NCBI RefSeq assembly: GCF_018613155.1
Contig: NZ_JAGGQU010000021.1
Coordinates: 144,346 to 208,345 of the forward strand
Direction: 5' to 3'
DNA from: Bacillus sp. ISL-55
GTDB taxonomy: Bacteria; Bacillota; Bacilli; Bacillales; Cytobacillaceae
Length of the DNA stretch: 64,000 nucleotides
Part shown: in pieces, positions 32,103 to 40,790 of the stretch
Layout of the letters: every line of letters starts with the position of its first letter
Position numbering within the stretch: position 1 is the stretch's first letter
Position numbers and translations under genes: made by a program
The notes under the pieces: generated by a model
The model's database searches: none
What the model was told of the DNA's origin: nothing
The model's input: the letters and a program-made list of their open reading frames with translations, nothing else

Positions 32103-34217
32103 ATGATGGATAAAAAATCAATTTTGTTATGGGTAAAAAGGTTACTCCCATTTATACTTCTCCCATTCTTTTCGTTAGCTTTACTTTTCCTCATGGAGTT
32201 TACTCATAGAGGGAGTTTTACCTTAACTGTTAACTGGTTCATAGAGAGAAAGACAGCTGCAATATATACGGTTATTATCTTGACTGCCATTTACTATTTA
32301 CTGTTGTTATTAAAAAGAAAAATATTTATTGTTTTATTCTCTTTATTCAATATCTTCATATTCACCCTGGCTACAGTAAGTCATATAAAGCAGTCTTTAC
32401 GTGGGGATCCGCTTCTTCCCATTGATGTAACGCTCCTTTCTGAAAGTATGAATATGTCGGAATCCTTTAATATCATGTCTGGCCGGATTATCATGAGCAT
32501 CGTTGCAGTTCTGATACTCTTAGCGGTTTCAGGTTTCTTATTATTCTGGTCAATGAAAACCTATAGGTACAATATTTACACAATTGTAATTTCAGTAGCA
32601 TCTGCTGTCATTTTAGGTTATTTTGTAAACAACCTGGTACAAGATGGCCCTACATCTCTTAATCAGACGTTTAAGTTGGCTTACCTTGACTATGATCAGC
32701 GTGAGACATATAAGCATAACGGTTTTACAATAGGGTTCCTACGGAACACTAAATGGCTTACTACTGAGCCGCCTGAAGATTACTCAAAGAATACGATTGA
32801 ATCATTGGTCACAGAAATTAATTCCGATGAAAAAGCCGAGAGCACAACAAAGCCTAATATCATTTTCATCATGAGTGAAGCTTTCTGGGATCCGACCAGA
32901 TTAGAAAATCTTTCTTTCAATAAGGATCCAATCCAAAATTTCAGAAGCCTTCAAGACAGTAATGTCGGCGGGAATGTATTAACTCCAGTATTTGGAGGGT
33001 CAACAGCAAATACTGAATTTGAAGCTTTGACTAGTATGTCCATGAACTTTTTGCCTACTGGATCAATACCTTATTTATATAACTTAAATAAACCCATTCC
33101 TTCTTTACCTTTCGCGTTGAAGGAACAGGGATACGAAACTACAGCCATCCATAGCTTCCATAATTGGTTCTATGGGAGGAACTCTGTATACAAGCAACTA
33201 GGATTTGACCGCTTTATCAGCCTTGAATTCATTCCAAACCCAGTTGAAGATATGTATTTCCTAAGGGATAGTGAAATGACCGATTTGATTTTAAATCAGG
33301 TAAAAGATAGTGATGAGCCAAATTTCATTTTTGCTGTTTCTATCCAGGGGCATGGTCCATACCCTGCAACCGGGAAGAAACCTTATGCCAATGTAGAGAT
33401 TGATAAAGAAAAATCATCAGCAAATCTAGAAAGTGATTCAGAAAATATCGTTGAAACATTTGGTGATACCATGAGCGAAGTTGATAAGGAACTTGCTCGG
33501 CTAGTACAGGGTTTAGAAGATAATGGTGAAGATTCAGTGGTAGTATTCTTTGGTGACCACTTACCATTGCTAGGCGAAAATTACAAAGCTTATCGGGAAG
33601 CTGGTTACTTTGAAGAAAACGGTTCTTTCGAAGAGTATAAAAAAATGTATGAAACTCCTCTTTTAATTTGGGATAATATCTCTGACGAAAAGGAATCAGT
33701 TGAGTTAAGTGCACCATTCCTTGGACCTTATGTCCTTAATAAGTACGGATTAAAAGGAAACATAATGACTGATCAGCTGACATCGATGATGGAGAGCGGA
33801 ACAAGTTATATTCCACGACAGGACTTTATCAAGGAAACTAAAGTTAGTGAAGAGGATCTTAAGAATTACAACCTGCTCCAATATGATATATTGTTTGGTG
33901 AAAAATACGGCTACGACCCTAAAAACCTGAAGCCGAATCCTAAATATCGTCTGGGATATGCAGATCCTTATATTGAAAAGGCTGAGGTTAAAAAGATGAA
34001 TGGGGAGACATATGTAGAGGTACACGGCAAAAATCTAACCAAGCGATCGTCTTTATTTATTGACGATACTGTCATTGAAGCTACGGTTGACCCTAAGACA
34101 CAAACCATCACGGCCAAAATAAAGGAAGAAGACATAAATAAAAAGGTTCAGATAAGGATTAATGATTCTTTAGACAGAACTCTTGCAACAAGCAATAAAG
34201 TTTCTATCTCAAAATAA
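32103..34217 (+). CDS. LtaS-like phosphoglycerol transferase / sulfatase-family membrane protein
   Basis: A 704-residue protein. Five membrane spans (about 15-180) lead to an extracellular sulfatase-fold domain (about 250-560) with metal ligands in FIMSEAFWDP (Glu259), the nucleophile Thr in GGSTANTEF (Thr301), a HGPYPATG block and FGDHLPLLG (about 480). This is the lipoteichoic acid synthase architecture, so it probably transfers glycerol phosphate to a lipid or polymer. The last 85 residues form a small beta domain (AEVKKMNGETYVEVHGKNL) that standard LtaS lacks. GGAGG before ATG at 32103/32106. Confidence 0.87.
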   Translation: MMDKKSILLWVKRLLPFILLPFFSLALLFLMEFTHRGSFTLTVNWFIERKTAAIYTVIILTAIYYLLLLLKRKIFIVLFSLFNIFIFTLATVSHIKQSLRGDPLLPIDVTLLSESMNMSESFNIMSGRIIMSIVAVLILLAVSGFLLFWSMKTYRYNIYTIVISVASAVILGYFVNNLVQDGPTSLNQTFKLAYLDYDQRETYKHNGFTIGFLRNTKWLTTEPPEDYSKNTIESLVTEINSDEKAESTTKPNIIFIMSEAFWDPTRLENLSFNKDPIQNFRSLQDSNVGGNVLTPVFGGSTANTEFEALTSMSMNFLPTGSIPYLYNLNKPIPSLPFALKEQGYETTAIHSFHNWFYGRNSVYKQLGFDRFISLEFIPNPVEDMYFLRDSEMTDLILNQVKDSDEPNFIFAVSIQGHGPYPATGKKPYANVEIDKEKSSANLESDSENIVETFGDTMSEVDKELARLVQGLEDNGEDSVVVFFGDHLPLLGENYKAYREAGYFEENGSFEEYKKMYETPLLIWDNISDEKESVELSAPFLGPYVLNKYGLKGNIMTDQLTSMMESGTSYIPRQDFIKETKVSEEDLKNYNLLQYDILFGEKYGYDPKNLKPNPKYRLGYADPYIEKAEVKKMNGETYVEVHGKNLTKRSSLFIDDTVIEATVDPKTQTITAKIKEEDINKKVQIRINDSLDRTLATSNKVSISK

Positions 34218-34221
34218 CGAA

Positions 34222-34257
34222 GAAGAGTGTCGGCTCAAAATCACCGGCACTCTTTTT
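34222..34257. terminator. Bidirectional terminator between convergent genes
   Basis: AAGAGTGTCGG pairs with CCGGCACTCTT (one T-G), flanked by TTTTTC on the plus strand and TTCTTCG on the minus. It overlaps the 3' end of the minus-strand glycosyltransferase. Confidence 0.7.
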
Positions 34258-35338
34258 CATTATAGATTTCCAACAATTTCGAAACAATTCGTTGTTGGTC
34301 ATGTTCTTCCACTCTTTTTATACCATTTGCCTTGAGGCTTTCCTTTAAATCCTGATTATCGAGAATTAAGGATATCCCTTTAAACAGCGAATCTTCATCC
34401 CTCGGTTCCACAAGAACCCCAGATTCATCTGCCAGCAAATACTCTAACCCACCTACCTTTGTACCGACCACAGGTGTTTCGCAAGCCATTGCTTCTAACG
34501 CTACTAAACCAAATCCTTCTATATAGGAAGGCAAAATTAAAGCCTCTGCAACATTCATCCAATCAGCAATCTCACTTTGCTTAAGTGCCCCATGATAGAA
34601 TATAGGAGCTGTGCCTCCTGCCTGATTGACCAGCTCATCAAAAAGTTCTTTATCAGTAAGTCTGCCGATTATATGCAGCGTAATATCGGGGTCTGTTTCC
34701 CGGAGTTTCTTATAAGCCTGAAATAATTCATAAACTCCCTTATCCTTTATAAAATTCCCAACGAAGAGTAGAACCTTTTCTTTTTCTTTCACTACTAATT
34801 TCTTTCTAAGCTTATCCCTATCATACAAGGGCTTAAAAATCCTTCTATCCACTCCCATTGAAATGAGTGAAAGTTTATCTTCATCGACTTCAAAATCCCT
34901 GAGGATATCGTCATATAAACGGTATCCAACAACAATGATATGGTCTGCTTCTGATAAAACTTTCCTTGTTCCCCAGGAAGTAAACTTATTTTTTTTAGCC
35001 ATTTTATCAATATCTCCGCCGTGGGAAGTCACAACCAGTTTCTTTTTCCAAATCATCTTGTACAGGAGTGCTAACAAGCCCGAGGGAAATATGTAGTGTG
35101 CATGTATGACATCATATTTGTATCCATATATAAGGCCCCAGAAGCCCTTAAAGAGCCATTTGAGGTACTTCTGAATAACCTTGAGCTTCCCTCTCCCCGG
35201 TTCATTTATTGCAATAACATCAATCGAAAGGCCAGCAGCTTCCAAAGCAGTTACTTGATTCTTAATAAAGATGCCAAAAGTAGGCGCTGCCACGCTAGGA
35301 TACATATTACTTATTATTAATATCTTTTGTTGTTTCAA
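34241..35338 (-). CDS. Glycosyltransferase, GT4 family (TuaC-like)
   Basis: About 365 residues, (M)KQQKILIISNMYPSVAAP. GT-B marks include GGDIDKMAKKN near the acceptor site, LLFVGNFIKDKGVYELFQAY, and ALILPSYIEGFGLVALEAMA with the E-x7-E pair in the donor site. Closest in feel to TuaC-type enzymes of teichuronic acid synthesis, but the sugar is unknown. A GTG at 35350 lacks a ribosome site, while TTG at 35338 follows GGGTG, so the shorter form is preferred. It is a single gene. Confidence 0.87.
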   Translation of the reverse strand: MKQQKILIISNMYPSVAAPTFGIFIKNQVTALEAAGLSIDVIAINEPGRGKLKVIQKYLKWLFKGFWGLIYGYKYDVIHAHYIFPSGLLALLYKMIWKKKLVVTSHGGDIDKMAKKNKFTSWGTRKVLSEADHIIVVGYRLYDDILRDFEVDEDKLSLISMGVDRRIFKPLYDRDKLRKKLVVKEKEKVLLFVGNFIKDKGVYELFQAYKKLRETDPDITLHIIGRLTDKELFDELVNQAGGTAPIFYHGALKQSEIADWMNVAEALILPSYIEGFGLVALEAMACETPVVGTKVGGLEYLLADESGVLVEPRDEDSLFKGISLILDNQDLKESLKANGIKRVEEHDQQRIVSKLLEIYNEKECR

Positions 35339-35401
35339 TTTAACACCCACTAATCACGATTTAGTTCTTAATCATTTTATCACTTTGTATCAATAAAAAA
35401 T

Positions 35402-35438
35402 AACCAGCTAAACAGAATCTGTTTAGCTGGCGTTAGGA
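35402..35438 (-). terminator. Terminator of the SpoIID/LytB-CWB2 gene
   Basis: CCAGCTAAACAGA pairs perfectly with TCTGTTTAGCTGG around one base, followed on the minus strand by TTATTTTTTATTG. Confidence 0.88.
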
Positions 35439-37679
35439 TTAATGTAAGATAGTATTCTCGATTACATTACGTACATCTCTGGAGATTGCACCTTCTCCTC
35501 CAAGGTAATGAATTTGAGGGATAAAGGTAATTTCTTCAGCAAGATAGTCTGTCACTTGCTGAGGGACTGAATTCTTTTGAACTAAAATAATTGGTCCATT
35601 AAAATTAGCAGCAAGAACAGAACCTGGCAATGCATCGATGAACTCTTCACCTTGTGCAAAGAATACATTGCGTGGATCGATGTTGTATGTCCTTAAGATG
35701 TTAATACTAGTTTCATAGCGGTTTTTCCCGCTGACTCTGTCAACATTTGATTGACCAACCAATGCAGCAATGCTGCCTTCTACGCTTTCAGATACTGCTC
35801 CTGTTCCTCCGATGATGGTAACTTTTTTAGTACCAGCGTTCACAAGGAAATCTTTAACAGCTGGAGTTAAGACGTCTGACTGTGTATATAGGATTGGTAT
35901 TTGTTTCTCGCTTGCATAAGGTGCAATTGATAAAGCATCAGGTGAGACAGATGAATCTGATGTAATGAAAACCTGGCTTCCTGCACCAACTTCACTAGCT
36001 ACATTAATGGCTGTTTCATATCTTCTTTGTCCTGTAATTCTTTCAATGTTAGTAGTATAAGTACGCAATGAAGTTTCCACTTTATTAGAAATCGCCTTTT
36101 CTCCACCCAAAATCAATATCTTCCCTGGCTTATATTGATTTAGGAGCTCGTTAACAGAATCAGGCAAGCTATCTGTATTAACTAATAACAATGGGGCGTT
36201 ATGCTTTTTCGCTAAAACACTTCCTGTCAGAGCATCGATTGGATTATCGCCTCTTCCAATCACAACGGTGTTAGCGTCATTCCATCCATACTTAGAGATA
36301 TTGACACTCGTTTCGTAGCGGTTTTTACCGCCAATTTCCTGGATCATACTATCAATATAATTATCCTCTACAGCACTAGGGTAATAGAATCCGAGAATCT
36401 CTTTGTGGGATTTTTGCTGATCCGCCATTTTTTTAGCTCCGTATTGACTCATGCCGATTCCATGTCCAAAACCGCGGCCCTCATAAGTGAAAATACCATT
36501 TTGGTAAGTTATGCGGTCCACTAAGTGGCTCTTGATATATGAACCTCCAAACATCGAACGAATAGTTCCGAAGCTTGCCTTTGGCGCTGCTGCAACAAAC
36601 CTCTCCAACTCTCCATCCTTCATGCGGAATGGACCATCCACTCCATCTTTCACGAAGAATTCGATTCTGTAACCTCCATACATACGGCGGCCACCGGAGG
36701 TTTTTTCTTCACCTAATGTCAACCCAGTAATCTTTGCAATCTTTAAATCCTTATTGGCATATCCATTGGCTTTCAACCAATTTTTCACATAGTTTGTGAC
36801 AAGTGGGTCTTTTTCTACAACTGTTCTCCACCAAGAGGCAGGCCATGCCATATTAAGAGAGCTTTCATCAATTTGAGTTTCATTGATTTGCAGCTTCCAA
36901 GGATTCTGCGGGTCGTATGGATCGTTCTTAGCAGGCAAATATCCTAAAGCAGTTCCTCCCCAAAGGTTGGCGTTTGATTCCGTGATACCACCATTACTTG
37001 AACTATACACTGCAGAGATTAATTTTCCACCATACGTTAATACTTCTCCCTTAGTGTGGTTGACAGCAAGAGTAGAATTTTTATAATAATTTTGGTCCTT
37101 CCAGATATAACCTGAATAAACCTGATTCGTAACAGTATCCACAATAGTAGAATTAATCTTTGACAAAGCATAAGTTCTAGCGGCTACCGCCTGCGCCTGT
37201 AATGCTTCTACATGCCAAGATGCAGGCATTTCACCAGGCACCACACCTTTTAAATAATCTTCCATCGGAAGTCTATTTATTGGTCGTACGTAAGAGCCAT
37301 TCTCGATTGTAAAAGTAAAATCACCTAGATAATCACGATTATTGATAGATACATAGTTTTCGACACCATATTTCACAGGATTAATAGTAAAACTATTTGT
37401 ATAAACCTTTACTTTAGTACCGTTTGCATACAAGCTAATTGTAGTTGAATTTTCTACCTTTACCTTGTAGCTATTCCCTTCTATTAAGTGAACATTGCTG
37501 CCATTAATAGAATATGTACCATGAATATTCAGGCTTACCTCATTCTTATTGCCGAGATAGTTTATCAATTTAACAGACACCTGATTTGGTGCAGTACTCG
37601 CATCAGCAAGGTTTGAGTTTGTTAAAAATACAATCGTCAGGGCCACAGCAAAGAAGAAGATCTTTCTAATGCTAATCAC
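35439..37679 (-). CDS. lytB: SpoIID/LytB-domain protein with three CWB2 repeats
   Basis: About 746 residues, secreted: signal peptide in the first 28 residues, then a beta-rich N-terminal domain, the SpoIID domain (about 120-430; PMEDYLKGVVPGEMPASWH, AVAARTYALS and GRGFGHGIGMSQYGA), and three CWB2 repeats (about 440-746). B. subtilis LytB, the modifier of amidase LytC, has the SpoIID domain with wall-binding repeats, and SpoIID itself is a lytic transglycosylase on denuded glycan. The frame starts at 37697; GTG at 37679 has the better GGAGAG site. It follows the lipoprotein gene and an amidase, as in a rearranged lytABC locus. Confidence 0.9.
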   Translation of the reverse strand: MISIRKIFFFAVALTIVFLTNSNLADASTAPNQVSVKLINYLGNKNEVSLNIHGTYSINGSNVHLIEGNSYKVKVENSTTISLYANGTKVKVYTNSFTINPVKYGVENYVSINNRDYLGDFTFTIENGSYVRPINRLPMEDYLKGVVPGEMPASWHVEALQAQAVAARTYALSKINSTIVDTVTNQVYSGYIWKDQNYYKNSTLAVNHTKGEVLTYGGKLISAVYSSSNGGITESNANLWGGTALGYLPAKNDPYDPQNPWKLQINETQIDESSLNMAWPASWWRTVVEKDPLVTNYVKNWLKANGYANKDLKIAKITGLTLGEEKTSGGRRMYGGYRIEFFVKDGVDGPFRMKDGELERFVAAAPKASFGTIRSMFGGSYIKSHLVDRITYQNGIFTYEGRGFGHGIGMSQYGAKKMADQQKSHKEILGFYYPSAVEDNYIDSMIQEIGGKNRYETSVNISKYGWNDANTVVIGRGDNPIDALTGSVLAKKHNAPLLLVNTDSLPDSVNELLNQYKPGKILILGGEKAISNKVETSLRTYTTNIERITGQRRYETAINVASEVGAGSQVFITSDSSVSPDALSIAPYASEKQIPILYTQSDVLTPAVKDFLVNAGTKKVTIIGGTGAVSESVEGSIAALVGQSNVDRVSGKNRYETSINILRTYNIDPRNVFFAQGEEFIDALPGSVLAANFNGPIILVQKNSVPQQVTDYLAEEITFIPQIHYLGGEGAISRDVRNVIENTILH

Positions 37680-37706
37680 TATCTCACTCTCCATCATCTA
37701 TTTCTT

Positions 37707-38417
37707 TTATTTTACTTCGCCTAATACAGATTCAGCGGAGTAGCCATTTTCTCCAGTCAGGCTGTAAGTTTCTTTAACAAGTCCTAGTTCCGGGGCAAAG
37801 AAGCGGGTGTAGGTCGTTTTTTCATTCACAACTTCATCAGTCACTTTGCGAACTACTATTACATCCTTCAATTCTCCATAAGGGGTTTTTTCATGTGAAC
37901 TATTTTCTACCATTTCCCATACAGCTGAATCACCTATGAGCTTTTCTGGGTTCGCCATTTGTTCGAAACCATCCAACAGGCTTTTTTTAGGGTCTTCCAA
38001 ACTGCGCTCTTCAAAAACTAAAGTAATTTCACTGCCTGTCCATTTATAAATTTGAGTGGTTTGGTTTCCACCTAACTGTACCAGCATTTGGACAAACTGG
38101 TCATTAGCTGCAATAACTTCTTCAGTAAAGACGGGATTCCCATTCTCAGTGAATGTTTTCTTAGCCCCTACATTTGGACGATATTCTTTAAGATCGATTC
38201 CCATGAATTGATCGAGGTCTTTTTCTTGATCCTCGCTTTCATCCACGTGCTCTTCTTGTACACTTTCTTCCTTATCTTCTGTCTCCTTGTTTTCCGATTC
38301 TTCATTTACTATAGGAGAATCTTCCTTTTTAGCCGTTTCTTTTTCATTTGCGTCATCTTTTGCACAACCGGCAAGAAAAATGAGTACTATGGAGAAGATT
38401 ACGAATGCTTTTCTCAT
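37707..38417 (-). CDS. Putative lipoprotein between amidase and LytB genes
   Basis: A 236-residue lipoprotein: MRKAFVIFSIVLIFLAGCAK has a lipobox LAGC, giving a diacylated Cys18. A very acidic linker (Glu/Asp/Lys-rich, about 20-70) follows, then a soluble domain of about 160 residues (VGAKKTFTENGNPVF, YKWTGSEITLVFEER, RFFAPELGLVKETYSL). The position matches the lipoprotein LytA in B. subtilis lytABC, but this one is more than twice as long and I see no clear homology, so no symbol is given. It may hold or guide the autolysin at the membrane. Confidence 0.82.
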   Translation of the reverse strand: MRKAFVIFSIVLIFLAGCAKDDANEKETAKKEDSPIVNEESENKETEDKEESVQEEHVDESEDQEKDLDQFMGIDLKEYRPNVGAKKTFTENGNPVFTEEVIAANDQFVQMLVQLGGNQTTQIYKWTGSEITLVFEERSLEDPKKSLLDGFEQMANPEKLIGDSAVWEMVENSSHEKTPYGELKDVIVVRKVTDEVVNEKTTYTRFFAPELGLVKETYSLTGENGYSAESVLGEVK

Positions 38418-38435
38418 CGTATTACCTGCCTTTAA

Positions 38436-38472
38436 TAAGACTCGGTAAGAACCTTTATCTTACCGAGTCCAT
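38436..38472 (-). terminator. Hairpin between amidase and lipoprotein genes
   Basis: GACTCGGTAAGA pairs perfectly with TCTTACCGAGTC (12 bp). On the minus strand it is followed by only TTATT, so it is a partial terminator or mRNA-stabilising hairpin. Confidence 0.6.
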
Positions 38473-38478
38473 GATTTT

Positions 38479-40572
38479 TTACTTCACTTTATTTACTACA
38501 GAATTCACTGCCTCATCAGTTACGACTCCACCAACATTATATATATCGGCAACATTTTTCATTTGTGAAACTTCCATCAAATAAGATTCTACATTGGGAT
38601 TCACAGAATCTCCGATAAGAATTAATGGTGACTTAGTGCCAATGGATAATGGTGCTGATGCTAAAGCGTCTGGGAAATTCTTCCCTGTTGTAATATTGAT
38701 TTGAGTCGGGTCAAGGCTATCTTTAAAATGCCAAAGAACCTTTGCGACCGTTTCATAACGATCAGCACCTGCTAGACGAGTAAAATAACTCTTTGGATAT
38801 GCATTTGCCAGCTGTTTTTGGACATTATCAGAAACAGCCCCAGCTCCTCCGGTAATGACTATCTTTTTGTTGGTCAAGTCAAGGCCCGTTGGCAAAGTAA
38901 TAGAGTCTTTTTGTGTTAATAGAATTCCCCACTTATTGTCTGCTGCAATAGGTGCTACTGCTAAAGCATCAGGGAAGTTCGCTCCCGAAGCTACAAAGAG
39001 TCCATTTACATTACCTAATTTTTGCAAGATTGATTTATTCGTTTCATAACGATTCTTACCTGAAATCCTTTCAACTTCCATCTTCAGGTTACGGATCGAT
39101 TGTTCAACTTCCGCAGAAATCGCAGCAGTACCACCAACGATGACTACCTTTTTGGTTCCAAGCCTGATTAGTTCCTGTTTAACACTTTCTGTCAGCACAT
39201 TTCCTCTGCTTAACAAAATCGGTGCTTTATTATAAAGACTTGAGAGCGGGCCAGCTGAAAGTGCGTCTGCAAAGTCATAGCCTGTCGCCAAAATTACCAC
39301 TTTATCTTTATGGTCCTGAGTGAATCCATTCGGATATAATTTCTTTGATGCCGCAATCGCAGTTTCCAGGCGGTCTTTTCCTGAGACCTTAGAAGCCTTA
39401 AGGGTATCGTTTACTACTACACCTGGTGTATTTGTCCATAGGACTTCCTTAGTCATAGAGTTTACTAGTTTGGCATTCGCAACTTTCTTCGCTTCACTCA
39501 TTGCAAACTCATAATCATAGAAAGAATTTACTAAACTATCATTAACAAAAAGTTGATATTTTTTCTCAAGGAAGTTTGACCAAGTAGTAAATTGGGTATC
39601 TTTAGATATAACACGTGTATGTGCGTACCCTTTTGCATAGTTGATCGCTGCCTGTTCACTTGGGAAGTTGCCAAGGTACCCTAAACTTTTGTGATAGACT
39701 TCAAATTTACTAGTTGAGTAGACATAGTTCTGAGTATCTTTGTTAAATACTTTGGAAGTATAGCTTAATGTATTAGCATAATTGATCGCATCACTTTCGG
39801 TCTTGAACGTCTTGACCGTTTTTCCGCTTTCATTATGTACTTCAAATACTTTATAGTATTCTAATACTGCTTTTGCCATAGCCAGAGCAGCACTAGTTTG
39901 GTATGAATTCGTTTTTATTCGACCTTCTTCTTCAGGGTTCGTCATAAAACCAAGTTCTACTAGAATAGCAGGCATCTGAGCATTCCTGATTACATAAAAG
40001 CTCTGGTTATTTCGTATCCCTCTATCCAATGTTCCAAGGTTAGAGACCAACTGTGGATGAGTTGCCTGAGCAAATCTTCTGCTTTGTTCCAGGTATCCTA
40101 ACTGCATTGGATCTGGTGGATAATCTGCCTGATAATAATTTAGGCCATCATAATAATAGGTTTCAATGCCCTTTACATATCTATTAGTTGGGTGAGCATT
40201 GTGATGAATGGATACAAACAAACTATTGTCATTATTATTTGCAGCGGCAGCGTTGGCTAAATTCATTCTTAACCTAAAATCTCCTGTTTCACCTTGCAAA
40301 TAAGGAGCAAATTCCATATCCGTTTCCCGAGTCATTACTACCTTAATTCCATAGTTATTCAGAATTTGTCTAAGTTTAAGGCCAACTGAAAGGTTAACGT
40401 TTTCCTCACAAATCCCTGTAGTATTACCTGAAAATCCACAAGTACCAGAGTATTTTCCGCCATGTCCAGGGTCAATAACTACCAACTTTTCCGCGAAACC
40501 AGCAGCTGGAAAGATGAATAAGAGCAACAGTAACATGTAGGTTACTCTCCAGCGTTTTACATTCATTTTCAT
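38479..40572 (-). CDS. N-acetylmuramoyl-L-alanine amidase with three CWB2 repeats
   Basis: A 697-residue secreted autolysin. Signal peptide 1-27; Amidase_3 domain (about 29-235) with zinc ligands His37 (DPGHGG), Glu56/57 (CEENVN), His123 (SIHHNA) and catalytic Glu206 (VELGF). Then three tandem repeats of about 45 residues (about 242-385; FEVHNESGKTVKTF, FEVYHKSLGYLGNF, YQLFVNDSLVNSF) and three CWB2 repeats (about 392-697). B. subtilis LytC has the opposite order, with CWB2 first. ATG at 40572 or 40566 follow GGAGGG. Confidence 0.93.
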   Translation of the reverse strand: MKMNVKRWRVTYMLLLLLFIFPAAGFAEKLVVIDPGHGGKYSGTCGFSGNTTGICEENVNLSVGLKLRQILNNYGIKVVMTRETDMEFAPYLQGETGDFRLRMNLANAAAANNNDNSLFVSIHHNAHPTNRYVKGIETYYYDGLNYYQADYPPDPMQLGYLEQSRRFAQATHPQLVSNLGTLDRGIRNNQSFYVIRNAQMPAILVELGFMTNPEEEGRIKTNSYQTSAALAMAKAVLEYYKVFEVHNESGKTVKTFKTESDAINYANTLSYTSKVFNKDTQNYVYSTSKFEVYHKSLGYLGNFPSEQAAINYAKGYAHTRVISKDTQFTTWSNFLEKKYQLFVNDSLVNSFYDYEFAMSEAKKVANAKLVNSMTKEVLWTNTPGVVVNDTLKASKVSGKDRLETAIAASKKLYPNGFTQDHKDKVVILATGYDFADALSAGPLSSLYNKAPILLSRGNVLTESVKQELIRLGTKKVVIVGGTAAISAEVEQSIRNLKMEVERISGKNRYETNKSILQKLGNVNGLFVASGANFPDALAVAPIAADNKWGILLTQKDSITLPTGLDLTNKKIVITGGAGAVSDNVQKQLANAYPKSYFTRLAGADRYETVAKVLWHFKDSLDPTQINITTGKNFPDALASAPLSIGTKSPLILIGDSVNPNVESYLMEVSQMKNVADIYNVGGVVTDEAVNSVVNKVK

Positions 40573-40600
40573 TTCCCTCCAAAAGTTTACATTTTTCTAC

Positions 40601-40667
40601 ATTATAGCATCCTAAATTACAAGTATTCTATCAATTTTTGAAAGTTAATTATTACCATTGTGTAACA
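40601..40667 (-). promoter_or_regulatory. Extended -10 promoter and WalR-like repeat of the amidase gene
   Basis: Minus strand TGCTATAAT at 40609-40601. About 45 bases upstream, TGTTAC-N5-GGTAAT (40667-40651) matches the WalR repeat TGTWAH-N5-TGTWAH at 11 of 12 positions. Confidence 0.5.
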
Positions 40668-40710
40668 TTTTTATCATAATCGTAAAAAATGTTATTAAAA
40701 TATAATATAA

Positions 40711-40745
40711 AAAAAAGAGGCACTCCTAAGAGTACCTCTTTTTCT
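40711..40745 (-). terminator. Terminator of the first subtilase gene
   Basis: Minus strand AAAAAGAGGTACTC pairs with GAGTGCCTCTTTTT (one U-G), followed by TTTATATT. Confidence 0.85.
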
Positions 40746-40790
40746 CTTCACTTAACAGAGTAGATTTTCTCAAATATAAGCTAGAGAATT

